Shown here piece after piece: positions 21,038 to 32,400 of a stretch of DNA of 64,000 nt. A program made the position numbers and the translations under genes. The stretch comes from 'Nostoc azollae' 0708 (lineage in GTDB: Bacteria; Cyanobacteriota; Cyanobacteriia; Cyanobacteriales; Nostocaceae). Position 1 is the first letter of the stretch, and every line of letters begins with the position of its first letter. Below the pieces are notes generated by a model. It searched no databases and was not told the origin of the DNA. It saw only the letters and a list, made by a program, of their open reading frames with translations. The stretch is from the NCBI RefSeq assembly GCF_000196515.1, contig NC_014249.1, forward strand, positions 1-64,000, given 5' to 3'.

Positions 21038-21760
21038 ATGTTGACTGTGAAAGACCGACCAACCAATTTTCAACTTCCGCCGCACAACGAAGCGGCTTTA
21101 GAAGGACTTAGGGAAGCAAAAAACGTCGACTCCACTGTGGCTCTAGCAACTAGTCGTTCAGCAATTGCTACAAGTACAATTGCCCCCGCTGGCTGGTTGC
21201 TTTTTGGCTTAGCTTACAAACCATTGGTGAGGGTGGAGAAGATTACGCGACTGGAAAAGCTAACAACTGTATTGTTAGATGAATTTAAAGACCAAGGAAT
21301 ACAAGTCTTTCCAGTCCTTCAAATTGAAGATAAGAACCCTATTGACTTTTTTATCAGGTTTCCACGCAAAACTCACCTGTTTATCTCCATCAGATCATTA
21401 GGAGACAGGGAAGTAGTCTACAACGAAACTAGGGAAATTATCCAAGTTCGCAAGAAAAATAAGGGTGGTTTAACAAGCTGGAAACCTTGTCCATTGCTTG
21501 AGCTAGCAGATTACGAAAAGTGGCTCAACAAGAAGAGAGACTTATTTGGAATGTCTTCAAGGGAGGCCACAAAAATACGTACTGCAAAAGTTCTAGTCTT
21601 ATGGCATCCTACTAAGAAAGCTTCAAATCTCAAAGAACATCTTTATACTGAAGTGGGAAGTATGAAAACTCTAGCTCTCAGGAGAAAAGGTACTATGTTT
21701 GTTATTCAAGAGGAGGAAGTAACTGAGTTCGTCAAATCTTGGTTAGCTACGTGCGAATAA
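21038..21760 (+). CDS. Conserved-looking hypothetical protein (240 aa), intact
   Basis: An open frame of 240 residues with no damage. Residues 25-70 hold a mildly hydrophobic stretch (TSTIAPAGWLLFGLAY). Further on come VFPVLQIEDKNPIDFFIRFP and THLFISIRSLGDREVVYNET, and basic helices near the end. The D-x-x-x-F-P...F-I-S-I-R-S-L-G pattern resembles a restriction-endonuclease-like strand layout, but no full PD-(D/E)XK motif is seen and I cannot assign a function. It lies upstream of the CyRepA1-type gene on the same strand with a 516-bp gap. Preservation amid ruins suggests selection. Confidence 0.75.
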   Translation: MLTVKDRPTNFQLPPHNEAALEGLREAKNVDSTVALATSRSAIATSTIAPAGWLLFGLAYKPLVRVEKITRLEKLTTVLLDEFKDQGIQVFPVLQIEDKNPIDFFIRFPRKTHLFISIRSLGDREVVYNETREIIQVRKKNKGGLTSWKPCPLLELADYEKWLNKKRDLFGMSSREATKIRTAKVLVLWHPTKKASNLKEHLYTEVGSMKTLALRRKGTMFVIQEEEVTEFVKSWLATCE

Positions 21761-22276
21761 ATTAAATAGATTGAAAAGGCGAAAACCCCACGTCCAGTTA
21801 GGACAGCGAGGTTTTCCACATACATTCCATCATCGGAATTGGAGCGGGGTATTGGGTTTGCAGCCTAATATTTATATCCCTGTTAGTGATCTTATCTCAA
21901 AAAGTTGAGATGTAAAACCAGAAGAACACTGATTTTACAAGAAAATTAGGATTTACGCAATTACGATGCCTTCGGTGTAACCCTTTGGGGAAACAAGGTC
22001 AAGCTACGAGCAGCGTCTCTTAACGCTAAATCGTTAGCATGGTATGATGCAAATATTAGCTCTGCTAAAGCGCACCGTCTCCAGCAGGAGAAGCAAAGAA
22101 AACGTAGATATCACGGGAAAACAATTTGAAACCCATATTGTTTGTACCCCTTGCGTAAGTCCTAGTAAAAAAGCAATTCAGGAATTATATCTTCTTATCT
22201 TCCTGAGTGTGTGTCTCAAAGATTACTAATATGGGATAGCTCCAATTCCTCCAAAACACTTACTGGAGGATTGGCT
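21761..22276. promoter_or_regulatory. Leader region of the replication gene
   Basis: This intergenic stretch holds an inverted repeat (GAAAACC ... GGTTTTC, about 21781-21818) just after the upstream gene, which could end its transcript. Repeat-like GC-richer sequence lies at about 21960-22045. At the end, GGAGGA (22265-22270) stands 6 bases before ATG 22277, a good ribosome site that decides the start of the replication gene. Iteron-like repeats are not obvious to me. Confidence 0.45.
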
Positions 22277-25200
22277 ATGATCTCACAACAACAATTTCAT
22301 AACGAATTAGAACCACAGCAGCCTGAAGAAAAGAAACAGGGGGCAAGGGAGCAAGGAGCAGGGAGCAGGGAGGACACTATCCTGCGGGAAGCTGGCGCAA
22401 CAGGTGGAGATTCGACACTTCGACCAAGCTCAGTGACCACCCTACCTGGACAAGAACTTTGTAGAAATGGGAGACTCAAACATGAGTTCTGCTCCGCTTT
22501 ACCGCAGGAGGAAGGAGTCATTTCTCCCTGCCCTAGTTCGGCTTACGCTCACGGCAAAAGCCTGCCCACTTCCCCCTACCTCTTCATTAAACAAGATCAA
22601 TTTACACCACAGTTAGAACTAGAGCCTATTCAGAACGACAAAATTAAATTCGCATTTAACGCCACGGGTAAAGATAAAAACTGGGATTTTCGGAAACTAG
22701 CAGCCAACTTCCAAGACAAAAAAGGAACTATTTGGGATGTAGCTAGACATGTAGAAGCAGGACACGCCTTATGTGCTGGGTTACTTGATGGGCAATGGCG
22801 AAGTAAATCTCATATTATTGGTTCTCAGTGGTTGTTACTAGATATTGACAACTCACAAACTTGGTTAGATAAAAATGGTAATCCATTAGATAAAAATGGT
22901 AGACCAATCAAAATTAATAGAGCCTGGGTAGATATTGACGGTAATGTCATTGAAAAATCAGATGGTAGACAAGCCAAGAAAATCTACCAACATCAGCTAA
23001 AATTAGACGAAGCGATAAAACACCCATTCATCAAACAACATTGCGCTTTAATCTACACCACAGCCAGCCATCAACCAAACTGGGACAAATTCCGGTTAGT
23101 ATTCGTACTACCTGAATACGTTCAGGGTGCAGATACAGTAGAAGTATTAACACGCTACTTAATGAAGCATCTACCACATGACCCAGCCTGTAAAGATGCT
23201 TCACGGGTATTTTATGGCAATACTAAAGCCACATTCCCCTTAATTCAACCTCATGTCAGACTACCCCAATCTTGGATAGATAAAGCTGTAAACACTGCTT
23301 ATCAAGAAAAAATTGAGTACGAGAAACGGATAGCAGAAATTACAACACGTCGTCTACAATTCAAAGAACGGGCAAAAGCTAACAACTGGGATATTGATCA
23401 GCTAATTCAACAAGCATTAACTTATATTCCCTCACGTAGTCCTGGTAGTAACAACTATAAAGAGTGTATAGATGTATTAATAGCGCTAAATTCTCATTAT
23501 GATGCTGTAGATGCAGAAATTATTGGTGAACAGTGGAGTCCATCAATTAAGGGAACAACTTGGAATATTCGAGACAAAATTAGGAGTTTTCGCGGTCGTT
23601 CTGGTATATCAATTGGTACGCTATTTCATATTGCTAAACAGTATGGATTCAGGTTTCCAAAAGTTGAAAATACAACTTTTAATAGTAATCACCAAAATAA
23701 CAAGTATAACCACTACCAAATAAAGACATTCAGGGATTACCGACAAGAAGAATTAAACAATTATCAAAAGGAGATATTTAAAGATTACCGCAGAAGAAAC
23801 TTTGGTAATAATTTACACATTACCTTAACAAATGCCAAAATCAGCAAACAAGAATGGCTTGCTAAATATGGTATAAAGAGAGACTTTCAAGAGTTACTGC
23901 AAACTTTAGTCACTGTTACTCATAAAGCCCAACAATTGATAGGTAATATTGTTTACCAACCACAACCAACCATACTTTTACCAACTAATAACCTAGATGT
24001 TGATATCTGGTTTGAACCGAAAACCCGCACCCAGACTTACCTAGATGCGACTCAATCAGGTAAGAAATTTATCTTAGATTTATCACACACTGGTGCTGGA
24101 AAATCTCACACCGTGGGGGAATTTATGCCAGAACAATTTGGAGTCAATACACTTTTCTACGTCAGCAATGAACACCGTAATCCCAGTGTAGCAACTATTG
24201 AACAGTGGACAGACTTACCAGTACGCCACAACGGATTAGTAGCAGATAATAAGAGACTCACACCATTGGGAAACCCACAAATACACTGGCCGCAACGGGG
24301 GGAAGAACCAAACGTTGAGGGAACTTGTCCTCTTACAGATTTTTTTAATGCCCTTGCAACCAAAGGATACAAAAAAGAAACATCCGTAGAAGCCAGCCTT
24401 AACCCCATCTGCAATGGCTGTAAACACAGAGCTAATTGTGCGGGTAGAGATGCTGCTGGTAATGTCCTCCCGAAAGTCAATGGTGCTACCTTCCGACGTG
24501 ATAGAAGGGATGCTCTAGCATCTAAGCGAATTCGTGCTAATATCAACTCTTTACCCCAAGCTACAGATATCACTGGCATGAAGGGAGGTGCTTTTATTGA
24601 CGAAGCTTCTAGACAACTACAACCAGTTGATTTTATTAAAGTTAGTTTACGAGATTTTAACTCCTCGATGATGGAGGTGCAAAGTAAATTACCGACAGTA
24701 TATGACAAAATCAGAGGTTTAGTTCTACCTCTACGGGTACTACTAACTGGTGAAATTCCCCCTGTTGAGGAAACATATCATGGGTATAACGATGAGTTAA
24801 TCAGAGCCTTATTAGGGAAAATCCCTACAGATTTACCAGAAATTATCGCTGAACTGGAAACTATTGCTCCAAATATTGAAAAATTGGTACAAGAGGCTGA
24901 TAGTATTACATTGGATGGGGTTGATAAATGCGATCGCAATTCTTTCAGCAGAAAAACATTGAAGTTTATCCGTAGCCACCTCAGTAAACAAGCTGCTCAA
25001 GAGACTTACAGGAATATTGACAGTTTACCCGTTAGATGGTTGATTCCCCTTCTAGAAGTGATTGGAGACATTCAACCAGGGGCTTTACGAGTTAAGAACA
25101 AACATCTAATTATTGCTACTAAAAATAGCCGTCAAGTTGATATTCTCAAAGCTTTTGACTTTGTTTTCTTGATGGACGCTACTGCTAACCGTGAAAATGT

Positions 25201-26287
25201 CGCTATGCAGTTAGGCATTAATCCAGAGGAAATACTGGTGATTTCGGAAATCCCACCAGATTACAGTAACCTGATTATTCACCAAATCACAGGCTTTGGA
25301 TTACTGAATAAAGACCGAGGTAATAAATTAAAAGAACGAATTGCGGCATTGCGCGAAGAATTAAATCAACGTCATGATGGTAATATTGCTTACATAGACC
25401 ACTTAGTACATAAAAATAAGGGTGATGGACATTGGTTTGCTGATAATCGTGGCAGTAATGCCTATCAAGATAGGCAAGCCATTTGCAGTTTTGGCACTCC
25501 ATATCAGGATATTGGCGCATCAGGGCAAGTTTATATAACTTTAACAGGAGACAAAAATGTGAGTAAAAAAAATAAGGCTTTTCAAGATGTAATTAACCAT
25601 TTGGTTCACACTGAAGTTGTTCAGTGTGCAGGTAGAACTAGAGCGAGTCGTAGGACGGAGGAGGTTACTTTTTATGTAGTTAGTGACAAGAATTTATCCT
25701 ATTTAGCAGATTACTACCCTAATGCTAGGTTTATTAAATCTGATGCTTTTAATATTTGTCCAAGAGCAGGTAATGAGATACAACAGACACATAAGGGTAT
25801 ATTAACAGGTTTTAAGTTGCTGGTAGCAGAAGGGGTGACGGATTGGCAGAAAGTTAGTCAGGGGGCTTTAGCTAAAGCTGCTGGTATTTCTCAATCATGG
25901 TTAAGTCAGGTTGCTAAGAGGTATTTGGGGGGGTGGAATAGCTTTAGAAAATTATTACTACTCCTATATAATTCTCTATATAGGGTTAGTAATAATTCTC
26001 TAGAAGTTTTGACTAAAGAACAGAAGTGGTTTATTGATGAGTATTTACCTTTGTTGCAGCAGGATCGAGAAGCTGGTTATGAATCTGTGGATTTGGTGAT
26101 TGAACATTTGATTATCTTTAGTGAACATCTTGGCTGGCAAGGGTTTTCTAGGGCTGTAAATGCCGCTACGATGGGAATTAAAGCTTTTTTAATAGATTGT
26201 TTGATAGCTGTGTTGCCGAAGGAGGTTCATGATCATGTTAAACACAACTGGGCTTTCTATTTAGCTAAACTAGAACCTGAATACTGA
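22277..26287 (+). CDS. CyRepA1-family plasmid replication protein
   Basis: An intact 1,336-residue protein from ATG 22277 (GGAGGA 6 bases upstream; the frame is open from 22211, but that leader has no ribosome site). It resembles the CyRepA1 family of large cyanobacterial plasmid replication proteins. Residues about 120-330 form the N-terminal catalytic-looking part (LLLDIDNSQ; IYTTASHQPNWDKFRLVFVL, as in primase-polymerase folds). A helicase-like ATPase follows: Walker A GAGKSHT at 606, Walker B FIDEAS near 775, and FLMDATANREN near 967. A Cys cluster (NPICNGCKHRANCAG) lies between Walker A and B. The C-terminus holds a small HTH (GALAKAAGISQSWLSQVAKR). Residues about 18-103 are repeat-derived filler. 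It likely starts replication of this plasmid. Family naming is from memory; the motifs are seen. Confidence 0.85.
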   Translation: MISQQQFHNELEPQQPEEKKQGAREQGAGSREDTILREAGATGGDSTLRPSSVTTLPGQELCRNGRLKHEFCSALPQEEGVISPCPSSAYAHGKSLPTSPYLFIKQDQFTPQLELEPIQNDKIKFAFNATGKDKNWDFRKLAANFQDKKGTIWDVARHVEAGHALCAGLLDGQWRSKSHIIGSQWLLLDIDNSQTWLDKNGNPLDKNGRPIKINRAWVDIDGNVIEKSDGRQAKKIYQHQLKLDEAIKHPFIKQHCALIYTTASHQPNWDKFRLVFVLPEYVQGADTVEVLTRYLMKHLPHDPACKDASRVFYGNTKATFPLIQPHVRLPQSWIDKAVNTAYQEKIEYEKRIAEITTRRLQFKERAKANNWDIDQLIQQALTYIPSRSPGSNNYKECIDVLIALNSHYDAVDAEIIGEQWSPSIKGTTWNIRDKIRSFRGRSGISIGTLFHIAKQYGFRFPKVENTTFNSNHQNNKYNHYQIKTFRDYRQEELNNYQKEIFKDYRRRNFGNNLHITLTNAKISKQEWLAKYGIKRDFQELLQTLVTVTHKAQQLIGNIVYQPQPTILLPTNNLDVDIWFEPKTRTQTYLDATQSGKKFILDLSHTGAGKSHTVGEFMPEQFGVNTLFYVSNEHRNPSVATIEQWTDLPVRHNGLVADNKRLTPLGNPQIHWPQRGEEPNVEGTCPLTDFFNALATKGYKKETSVEASLNPICNGCKHRANCAGRDAAGNVLPKVNGATFRRDRRDALASKRIRANINSLPQATDITGMKGGAFIDEASRQLQPVDFIKVSLRDFNSSMMEVQSKLPTVYDKIRGLVLPLRVLLTGEIPPVEETYHGYNDELIRALLGKIPTDLPEIIAELETIAPNIEKLVQEADSITLDGVDKCDRNSFSRKTLKFIRSHLSKQAAQETYRNIDSLPVRWLIPLLEVIGDIQPGALRVKNKHLIIATKNSRQVDILKAFDFVFLMDATANRENVAMQLGINPEEILVISEIPPDYSNLIIHQITGFGLLNKDRGNKLKERIAALREELNQRHDGNIAYIDHLVHKNKGDGHWFADNRGSNAYQDRQAICSFGTPYQDIGASGQVYITLTGDKNVSKKNKAFQDVINHLVHTEVVQCAGRTRASRRTEEVTFYVVSDKNLSYLADYYPNARFIKSDAFNICPRAGNEIQQTHKGILTGFKLLVAEGVTDWQKVSQGALAKAAGISQSWLSQVAKRYLGGWNSFRKLLLLLYNSLYRVSNNSLEVLTKEQKWFIDEYLPLLQQDREAGYESVDLVIEHLIIFSEHLGWQGFSRAVNAATMGIKAFLIDCLIAVLPKEVHDHVKHNWAFYLAKLEPEY
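22332..22584 (+). repeat. Interspersed repeat inserted in frame in the rep gene
   Basis: The DNA GGGAGCAAGGAGCAGGGAG and the following blocks (GATTCGACACTTCGACC; CGCAGGAGGAAGGAGTC; TACGCTCACGGCAAAAGCC) have the look of Nostoc extragenic repeats (short tandem heptamer-like repeats plus palindromic modules). Here they are translated as Gly/Ser/Pro/Cys-rich sequence without a break. The flanks read as normal replication protein on both sides. The total length keeps the reading frame. Confidence 0.65.
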
Positions 26288-26482
26288 GTTTATACTTAGA
26301 CTTGCTGATTTTTTATAGTTGGATTAAACCAATACAATATTGCGGTGTAGCTTGCTACTTTTTTCATGAGTAGGAGTAATTTCCTCTTGTCAAGAAAAAC
26401 TACATTGCCGCATAATATACTATTTTGATTTATTGGAATAGCAACTAAATGCGGTAGAATTGAAAATGATAAGGTAGTACAA
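26288..26482. other. Short intergenic gap
   Basis: AT-rich spacer between the replication gene and the next relic. I see no gene, repeat or clear terminator. Confidence 0.4.
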
Positions 26483-27081
26483 ATGGCTTATATTGATTTT
26501 AAATTAAGTAAATTTAAAAAGAATTTCCAGATTCACATTGATGAAGAAATGGATTTATTTGCTAACATTAGATCTACCCAAATAAGTGAACAACTTCAAA
26601 ATACTTTAGAAGAAACTACTGAATTTGTATTAGCAATCAATACTGGAAAAGCCGCTCTGAAATGATTATTACACCTATTTTATTAGAGGTAAGACGAAGG
26701 GCTAATTCTCAGATTAGTTTATTGTCAGGAACTGATTTTAATGTTGATGTTGAAAAAGGTTTAAATAGTTATTGTGATTTTGTAATCAGTCGTTCTAAGG
26801 AACAGTTAACAATTAACGCACCTGTGATGATTATTGTAGAAGTAAAAAATGAAAAAATTAAAGGTAGCTTAGGATAATGTAGGGCAGCAATGTTAGCAGT
26901 ACAGTTGTTTAATGATCAGGAAGATAATAAAACTAAAACTATTTATGGGGCTGTTATTATCGGAGATATTTGGAAGTTTTTGAAGTTGGAAGGAACTGGT
27001 GTATTTATTGACTTAAATAATTATTATATTAAGGAGTTAAACAAGATTTTGGGCATTTTGTGTCAAGGAGTTCAATGGTGA
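26483..27081 (+). pseudogene. PD-(D/E)XK nuclease-like conserved protein (relic)
   Basis: The protein starts MAYIDFKLSKFKKNFQIHID at 26483. A single frameshift near 26650 (reading ...KARSEMIITPILLEVRRR) leads to DFNVDVEKGLNSYCDFVISR, then APVMIIVEVKNEKIKGSLG, a TAA (26875) in place of Gln, and AAMLAVQLFND, then TIYGAVIIGDIWKFLKLEG. The D-F-x-I-S and V-E-V-K-N strands plus a following Gln-containing helix are the PD-(D/E)XK fold of a common cyanobacterial protein family of unknown role. Only two lesions are present, so inactivation looks recent. Confidence 0.7.
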
Positions 27082-27344
27082 AAATTATTTCAATATATTC
27101 AATATGATATTTTTACTTTCAATAACAATATCATTTCTGATGGTAAAAATATCAAAACTCATTTTTGTAAAATTATTGGTTCTACCGCTCTTCTTATAGA
27201 AAAGAATATTAATTTAGTTTTTCTAGCGACTATCTTGATTGTCAAGTGATAATTTAGGCAGTCGCTGCAATAAATTCTGTTTTACATAAAGGCAAAGGTA
27301 GAGTCATTATTATTAATTTCTTCTAAAAACCTTTGTTCATTAAT
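27082..27344. other. Gap without a gene
   Basis: AT-rich sequence with no recognised gene on either strand. Confidence 0.4.
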
Positions 27345-27617
27345 TTAAAAATCTATATCTGCATAACTTTCCGTCAAGGTCAATAATCTTAAAGAATGAA
27401 CTGGAAGATTTGCATATAAGGAAGTCTTAAAAGCTGTATCATCCTGAGAACCTACCATCTGTCTCAATTCATTAACATTAACATATCCTTCTAAAAAAGC
27501 TTCTCTAGCTAATGTATTGAGAACTCCTTGACATATATCCCCTAATTTATCCTGGATTTTATGTGTTAAATTATCTGCTAAGTTAATTATGATTTGTATA
27601 AATTGAGAATCTCCCAA
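27345..27617 (-). CDS. Hypothetical fragment
   Basis: A 90-codon frame (MGDSQFIQIIINLADNLTHK ... NLPVHSLRLLTLTESYADID). No domain is recognised. It sits in a minus-strand series of decayed genes and may be the C-terminal part of a longer lost gene, since upstream bases to about 27840 show coding-like but broken pieces. Confidence 0.35.
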   Translation of the reverse strand: MGDSQFIQIIINLADNLTHKIQDKLGDICQGVLNTLAREAFLEGYVNVNELRQMVGSQDDTAFKTSLYANLPVHSLRLLTLTESYADIDF

Positions 27618-27839
27618 CTCTACATTTTTATTTTACTTCTTAAAAGACTTTAAAAGTTCCTGCCATAAAAAAAGATGTTTAACAATTAAATAGGAGTTCT
27701 ATGTAACGTCTCTCTATCCAGGAATCAACCATATTTTTATAAAAAAGTCTATTACTCTGCTAACTCTTTGTCCTCCTTAACCAATTCATTAATTTGATTA
27801 TACTCCATTAACGCTATCAGTTTAAAGTATATAAGTATT

Positions 27840-29048
27840 ATTTTATTTTCAGAATTAAAATTTGCTCGTCTTCCACTGTAATTTGTAGTGAAGTGGTAAG
27901 TTCATCTGATTGATAGACTATAATCTCTCCATCTTCACTATTTTCTATTAAACTTTCTTCGCTTATTAACCTTGCTATCATCAAAGGAATAGTGTACAAT
28001 ATAATGTCTTCCTCATATATTTCTGTTTAGTTTTCTTCCTATTTATTCACCGCAGCTATAATTGAATTATTATTAATTTGGTTGAAATTATCTTGCTGAT
28101 TTTTTATTGTACTCACCTTTAACTCATCTGATAATATAACTGGTAATTTACGAATAAACTCTGGATTTTCTACCTGGACTTTACTTGGCTCAAATGTTAT
28201 TACAACAGGTTCTTACACAGTCCTTCCAGAGTCGAGATTAGCAATAATAGATGCCAGTGTTTTAATAGCATTATTTGTTGTTCAATGCTTACAGTTTCTA
28301 TGAATTGAATTGATTCTAATTCATTAAAATCAACATATTTGAGAAGTTTGCTTAATATTCTATATATAAATAAGCAGTTTTAGCAGGGGAAATATTAGGG
28401 GATATTCTACTTAATTCTTCAGTGAGTATAGTTAAAGGACTACTTATCATGAATTTATGCCAACCAATTGAACAAAAACTAAATTGATTAAATATTAAAC
28501 TTGAAGATACTGATTTTTGACTGATCTTAAGGATTGATTAATATCATTGTTGATTTCTTCAGATATATCAATAAGTTCACCCGATATTTGACTCTGCTTA
28601 ATTTGTCCTAATTTAATATCCAGTCACACAGTTCTATGTTTTTCTATATTTATTAAATCTTTATCGGAGTTCGTGATTAAGATTAAGTATTCTTTACCTT
28701 GTACTATAACTTCTCCATTATCTTCAGAAATACCGAATACATCCCCATTTTTTGAGTAATTTCTGTGATTTGATTGATAGAATGTAATCCTTTAAAATTA
28801 TTATTTATTGCTAAGACTACTTTTTCTGTTAATTCTGTGCCTGATTTAAATTCACTACCAATCTTTGCAATTCGCTGAATATATTCTGCTGACTTATCTA
28901 ACTTTTGTGCAGTCAAATACCATGTTCTTAATTTTTTCAATGGTGTTTCTTTATTCTTAATAGTTTTATCAGCAACTACTTCCTTTTGAATATTTTTAGA
29001 TGAGGAAATGCCTGTAGAGTTAGGCAACTTTATCTCATGAGATGACAC
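27840..29048 (-). pseudogene. Unknown minus-strand gene (relic)
   Basis: From ATG 29048 a 114-codon piece reads MSSHEIKLPNSTGISSSKNI, then KKLRTWYLTAQKLDKSAEYI and VLAINNNFKGLHSINQITEI. Behind stops and shifts come SQISGELIDISEEINNDINQ, TLASIIANLDSGRTV, VVITFEPSKVQVENPEFIRK and DEQILILKIK at the end. It is an acidic, helix-rich soluble protein of about 400 residues that I cannot assign. It is directly downstream of the SLOG-like gene. Confidence 0.45.
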
Positions 29049-29071
29049 ACAGATGATTGCTATCTAGGTAC

Positions 29072-29380
29072 TTAGAAAGATACTTCTGGAGCTGTTGGTG
29101 TAATAGGTTGTGGTTCTTGGTTACTAAGCGTAGTATTTTGTTCTAGCTTGGCTGTGTGTGTATATCCATTACTCACAAATTCTAACTTATATCCCTGTGT
29201 CTCTAAATATTGTTTTACCAGTTGGTCAATACCAGCAGTATTACCTACTATAAAAGAACTTTTGGAAGCGATCACTCTATCAATTAGTAGTACATAATGT
29301 TTATCAAAAGTTTCCAAAATTTCTTCTTGAGTAACACCCCTCCAAGGACCAGAACCTGAAACCATAATTAATTGTGTCAT
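29072..29380 (-). CDS. SLOG-like nucleotide-binding small protein
   Basis: An open 102-residue frame: MTQLIMVSGSGPWRGVTQEE, then YVLLIDRVIASKSSFIVGNT and AGIDQLVKQYLETQGYKLEF. The GSG start, the glycine-rich VGNTAGIDQLVKQYL and the closing hydrophobic strand fit the Rossmann-like SLOG superfamily (YpsA/DprA-like), which binds nucleotides or derived ligands. It is intact, in contrast to both neighbours. It lies downstream of a NADAR-like gene end on the same strand, which would suit a shared NAD+/ADP-ribose theme; that link is inference. Confidence 0.6.
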   Translation of the reverse strand: MTQLIMVSGSGPWRGVTQEEILETFDKHYVLLIDRVIASKSSFIVGNTAGIDQLVKQYLETQGYKLEFVSNGYTHTAKLEQNTTLSNQEPQPITPTAPEVSF

Positions 29381-29465
29381 TAGCTGAGTACACCCCTGTA
29401 TTTCCCCCCTCTAAACTTCCTGATAGTTACGGGTGCTAGAGGGTGTTTTAGGTGGTGCAGATCAC

Positions 29466-32400
29466 ATACCAATGAATTCAGTAGCTACTTTAGCCATTGC
29501 TATATCTTTTTGCATATGTGTTGCTACAGTATCGTTCAGGGGTTGCAGATTAGTAAGTGGGTTAGAAGTTTTAGGAGAATTAATAAGTACCTGTCCAGGA
29601 TTTTTGGCTTGAGGTGTGGATAAAGTAGTAGTTCTTGCTACAGATTACTTTGTTGGTAACTTTGAGGATACTTGGGTAATAGTCTGCGAATTTTCTAATA
29701 CTTTAGAATATCCTTTAATCAAAGCGGGAATAAACGGAGATTCTTTACCCTTGCCTTCTCAGTAGTTATCTTTGGTAGAAGTGACATAGTGAGTACAGTT
29801 TTCCAACTATTTCACTCCTCCCCTTTGGGTGATAGCTGTAAACAACTTGGAGTGCTGTTCTAACTTGGCTTGAATGATTTCTGCCATTAACTGTATTCGT
29901 GGTTCTCCCAAAGGTACTGTAGTTTTGTAGTGTTGGTAAGCTTGTTCAGCAGAGACAAAAGGCACTCCAGCAGGTTTATCTTGGGCATAAGTTTCTGGTC
30001 CATATTTATCGGCGGGTACTGCGATGTTATCATGGAAAGATACAGGATACTCCCCTTGAATTGTGCCTAATTCCTTGGCTTTAATAGTAGGATTAGTTAT
30101 AGCTACATCTAGAGGCTGAGAACTTCTCGAACCGATATTCACCGGAGAAGTAATAACAGATGTCAGCCGTATGGCTGTAGATAAAGGTGGTGGTATAGCA
30201 GGTGTAACCGATGACTGTTCAAGTTTTGCGCTGGCGAAAGGTATTATTTTTCTGTTCATATAATCTCCCAGTGCTTCTATATTCAGTCCCCACACTTCCG
30301 GTTTATCCCTAAAGGTAGTAAGTTCTCGACTACTATGTTTTTCCATTACTGCCCACTGTTACTGATATGCTTGATCTGCAATCATTTCTGGGCTGATGCG
30401 GTATTGTTTGCCTACTCGAAAGGCAACTTGTTGAGAACCTCCAGTAGGAATATTGGAATCCCTACTGGAGGCGATGGTATAAATTCTACTTTAGGCGATT
30501 GCGCGGAGTGCACTGCCGGAGGTAATCACACTATTAGACGTACTGGAAGCGATAGTGAAGCGCTCCGTAGGAATCCCAGAATGGCCGGCCACCTATAGCG
30601 TTTGTCAAAGACGTGCTGGAGGTAATCGCAATATCCCCCTCTTTAAATCCATAAGCTTTGTACGGTTCATAAGTTCTAGTTGTATGATATCTACCATATC
30701 CCTGCATAGCACCAATAGTAGTGCTGATGGGTAAAGGGTTGGGTTCATTGTGTATTTCCAGAGGAAACATCATTTGCACACGTTTACCCGAAATTACAAC
30801 ATCCTTTTGTTCAGGTTTTAAGACAATGGTGCTATTAGCAGGTAATACTTGATATACTGCGGATATAGTTTGCAGATTTTTAGGAACTACAATTGTTCGC
30901 TGTAGTGGATTGTCATTTGATAAATTGGGTGTAACTATAACAGGTATTGTAGGTGTAGCTAATTCCTGAACTTCATCGAGTCTTTCCTCTATTATATGTG
31001 GTCTATTGGGAAGGGCATTAAGATATTGATTGTAAGCACTATTTTTTCTGTCAGCACTTAATGCTTCTTCGAGCTTTGCCTTGAAAGCATCAAAGTCATT
31101 AGATGAAATTGTACTACTAACCAAGTAAATTATATAAATACCTTTTCGTTCTTAGTGATACATCTTGTGGAGATAAAACATTAAATTGAATACTTTTAGA
31201 TTTAAAGCAATTCTGAACTAATTCTATTTTGTGGTTGTCTAGTACTATTCCTATTAATCCCAGTACCTTATCTTCTTGACTAGTAAACAATCTTGTTGGA
31301 AGTTCTTGGATTTTCTCTAGTAATAGTCCACTTTTTTCAACTATCACCTCTTGCTTTGTTACCGTAGTTGGTTGGGAATTATCTTTAAAAGCTTGATTCC
31401 TTTGTCCAAATTTGGGGATGTTTTATTGTGCTGGGTTCAATGTTAAGCAAACTGTGAGAAAAACTACTTTCTAATGTAAAGTGTACGGAACTTTATTGAC
31501 CATGTTTAAGTATTTCTAAATTTTGTAGTACTTCCTTATATTTTTTATAGTGAAGAACTTCTAATAATTCTCTATTGAGAAAAATGGCATTCCTATTTTT
31601 ACTGCTTGGTACTTCTAAACTAATACCTTTATATTCTCCTCCCGTAAGAACTTGATCTTTCAACTGATAAACATTAATTGTGTTAGCTTTTAATAAATTG
31701 CTATGAGGTGATTCAGCAATAATAGAACTACCTTCATTTGGACTATCACTAATACATTTTAATTTAAATTAAAGCAGATTACCATTAGCTAAATAATTTA
31801 TTTTTCTTAATTCTTGAATCGAATCATTATCCAATTCTCCTAATGTTTGACCAGCCAATTTAATTTTAGCTGTGTCAATAGGAACTGCTATGCTACCAAT
31901 AGCGACTGTAACTTGTTCATTATTGAAAGTCTTACCTGTATGAGAAAATTTGCTAATTTCTCTAAAATTAATGTTGATTAGTGGTTGCGATGGTAAATTA
32001 ATAGTTGCCGTAGCTGTATAAGATTCACCTGGTTTAATATATGCTTGTGCCTGAGTATCAATTGGTAATTGGCCTGTTCTTTGTTCCAAAGCAGCAAATT
32101 CTTTGTATTGTTTATTATTGTCTTTGATAAATACCAATCTAGAATTATGTCTTTCATGTCCTGGAGGATAGCAACTGACTTGTATTTTTATCGAATAATT
32201 ATCTTGGGGATTCCATTTCCTACCAACAACATTATCTCCTTTCCTACCAATTCTTAATGCCTTGATTCGTGAAGATTTTAACTTCTCTAATCGCTTAATT
32301 ATTCCCTTGCCAAAGGTTGCAAATACAAAATTAGATTCCTTCTTACGGGAGCTTAAACCTCAATTATTTCCTTGTTTTAATTCATCTTATTGAGAAATTG

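Noticed and set aside
24157-24708. Long minus-strand frame (183 codons)
   Set aside because: It is antisense to the intact replication gene and has no recognisable domain; it is a shadow of the coding frame.
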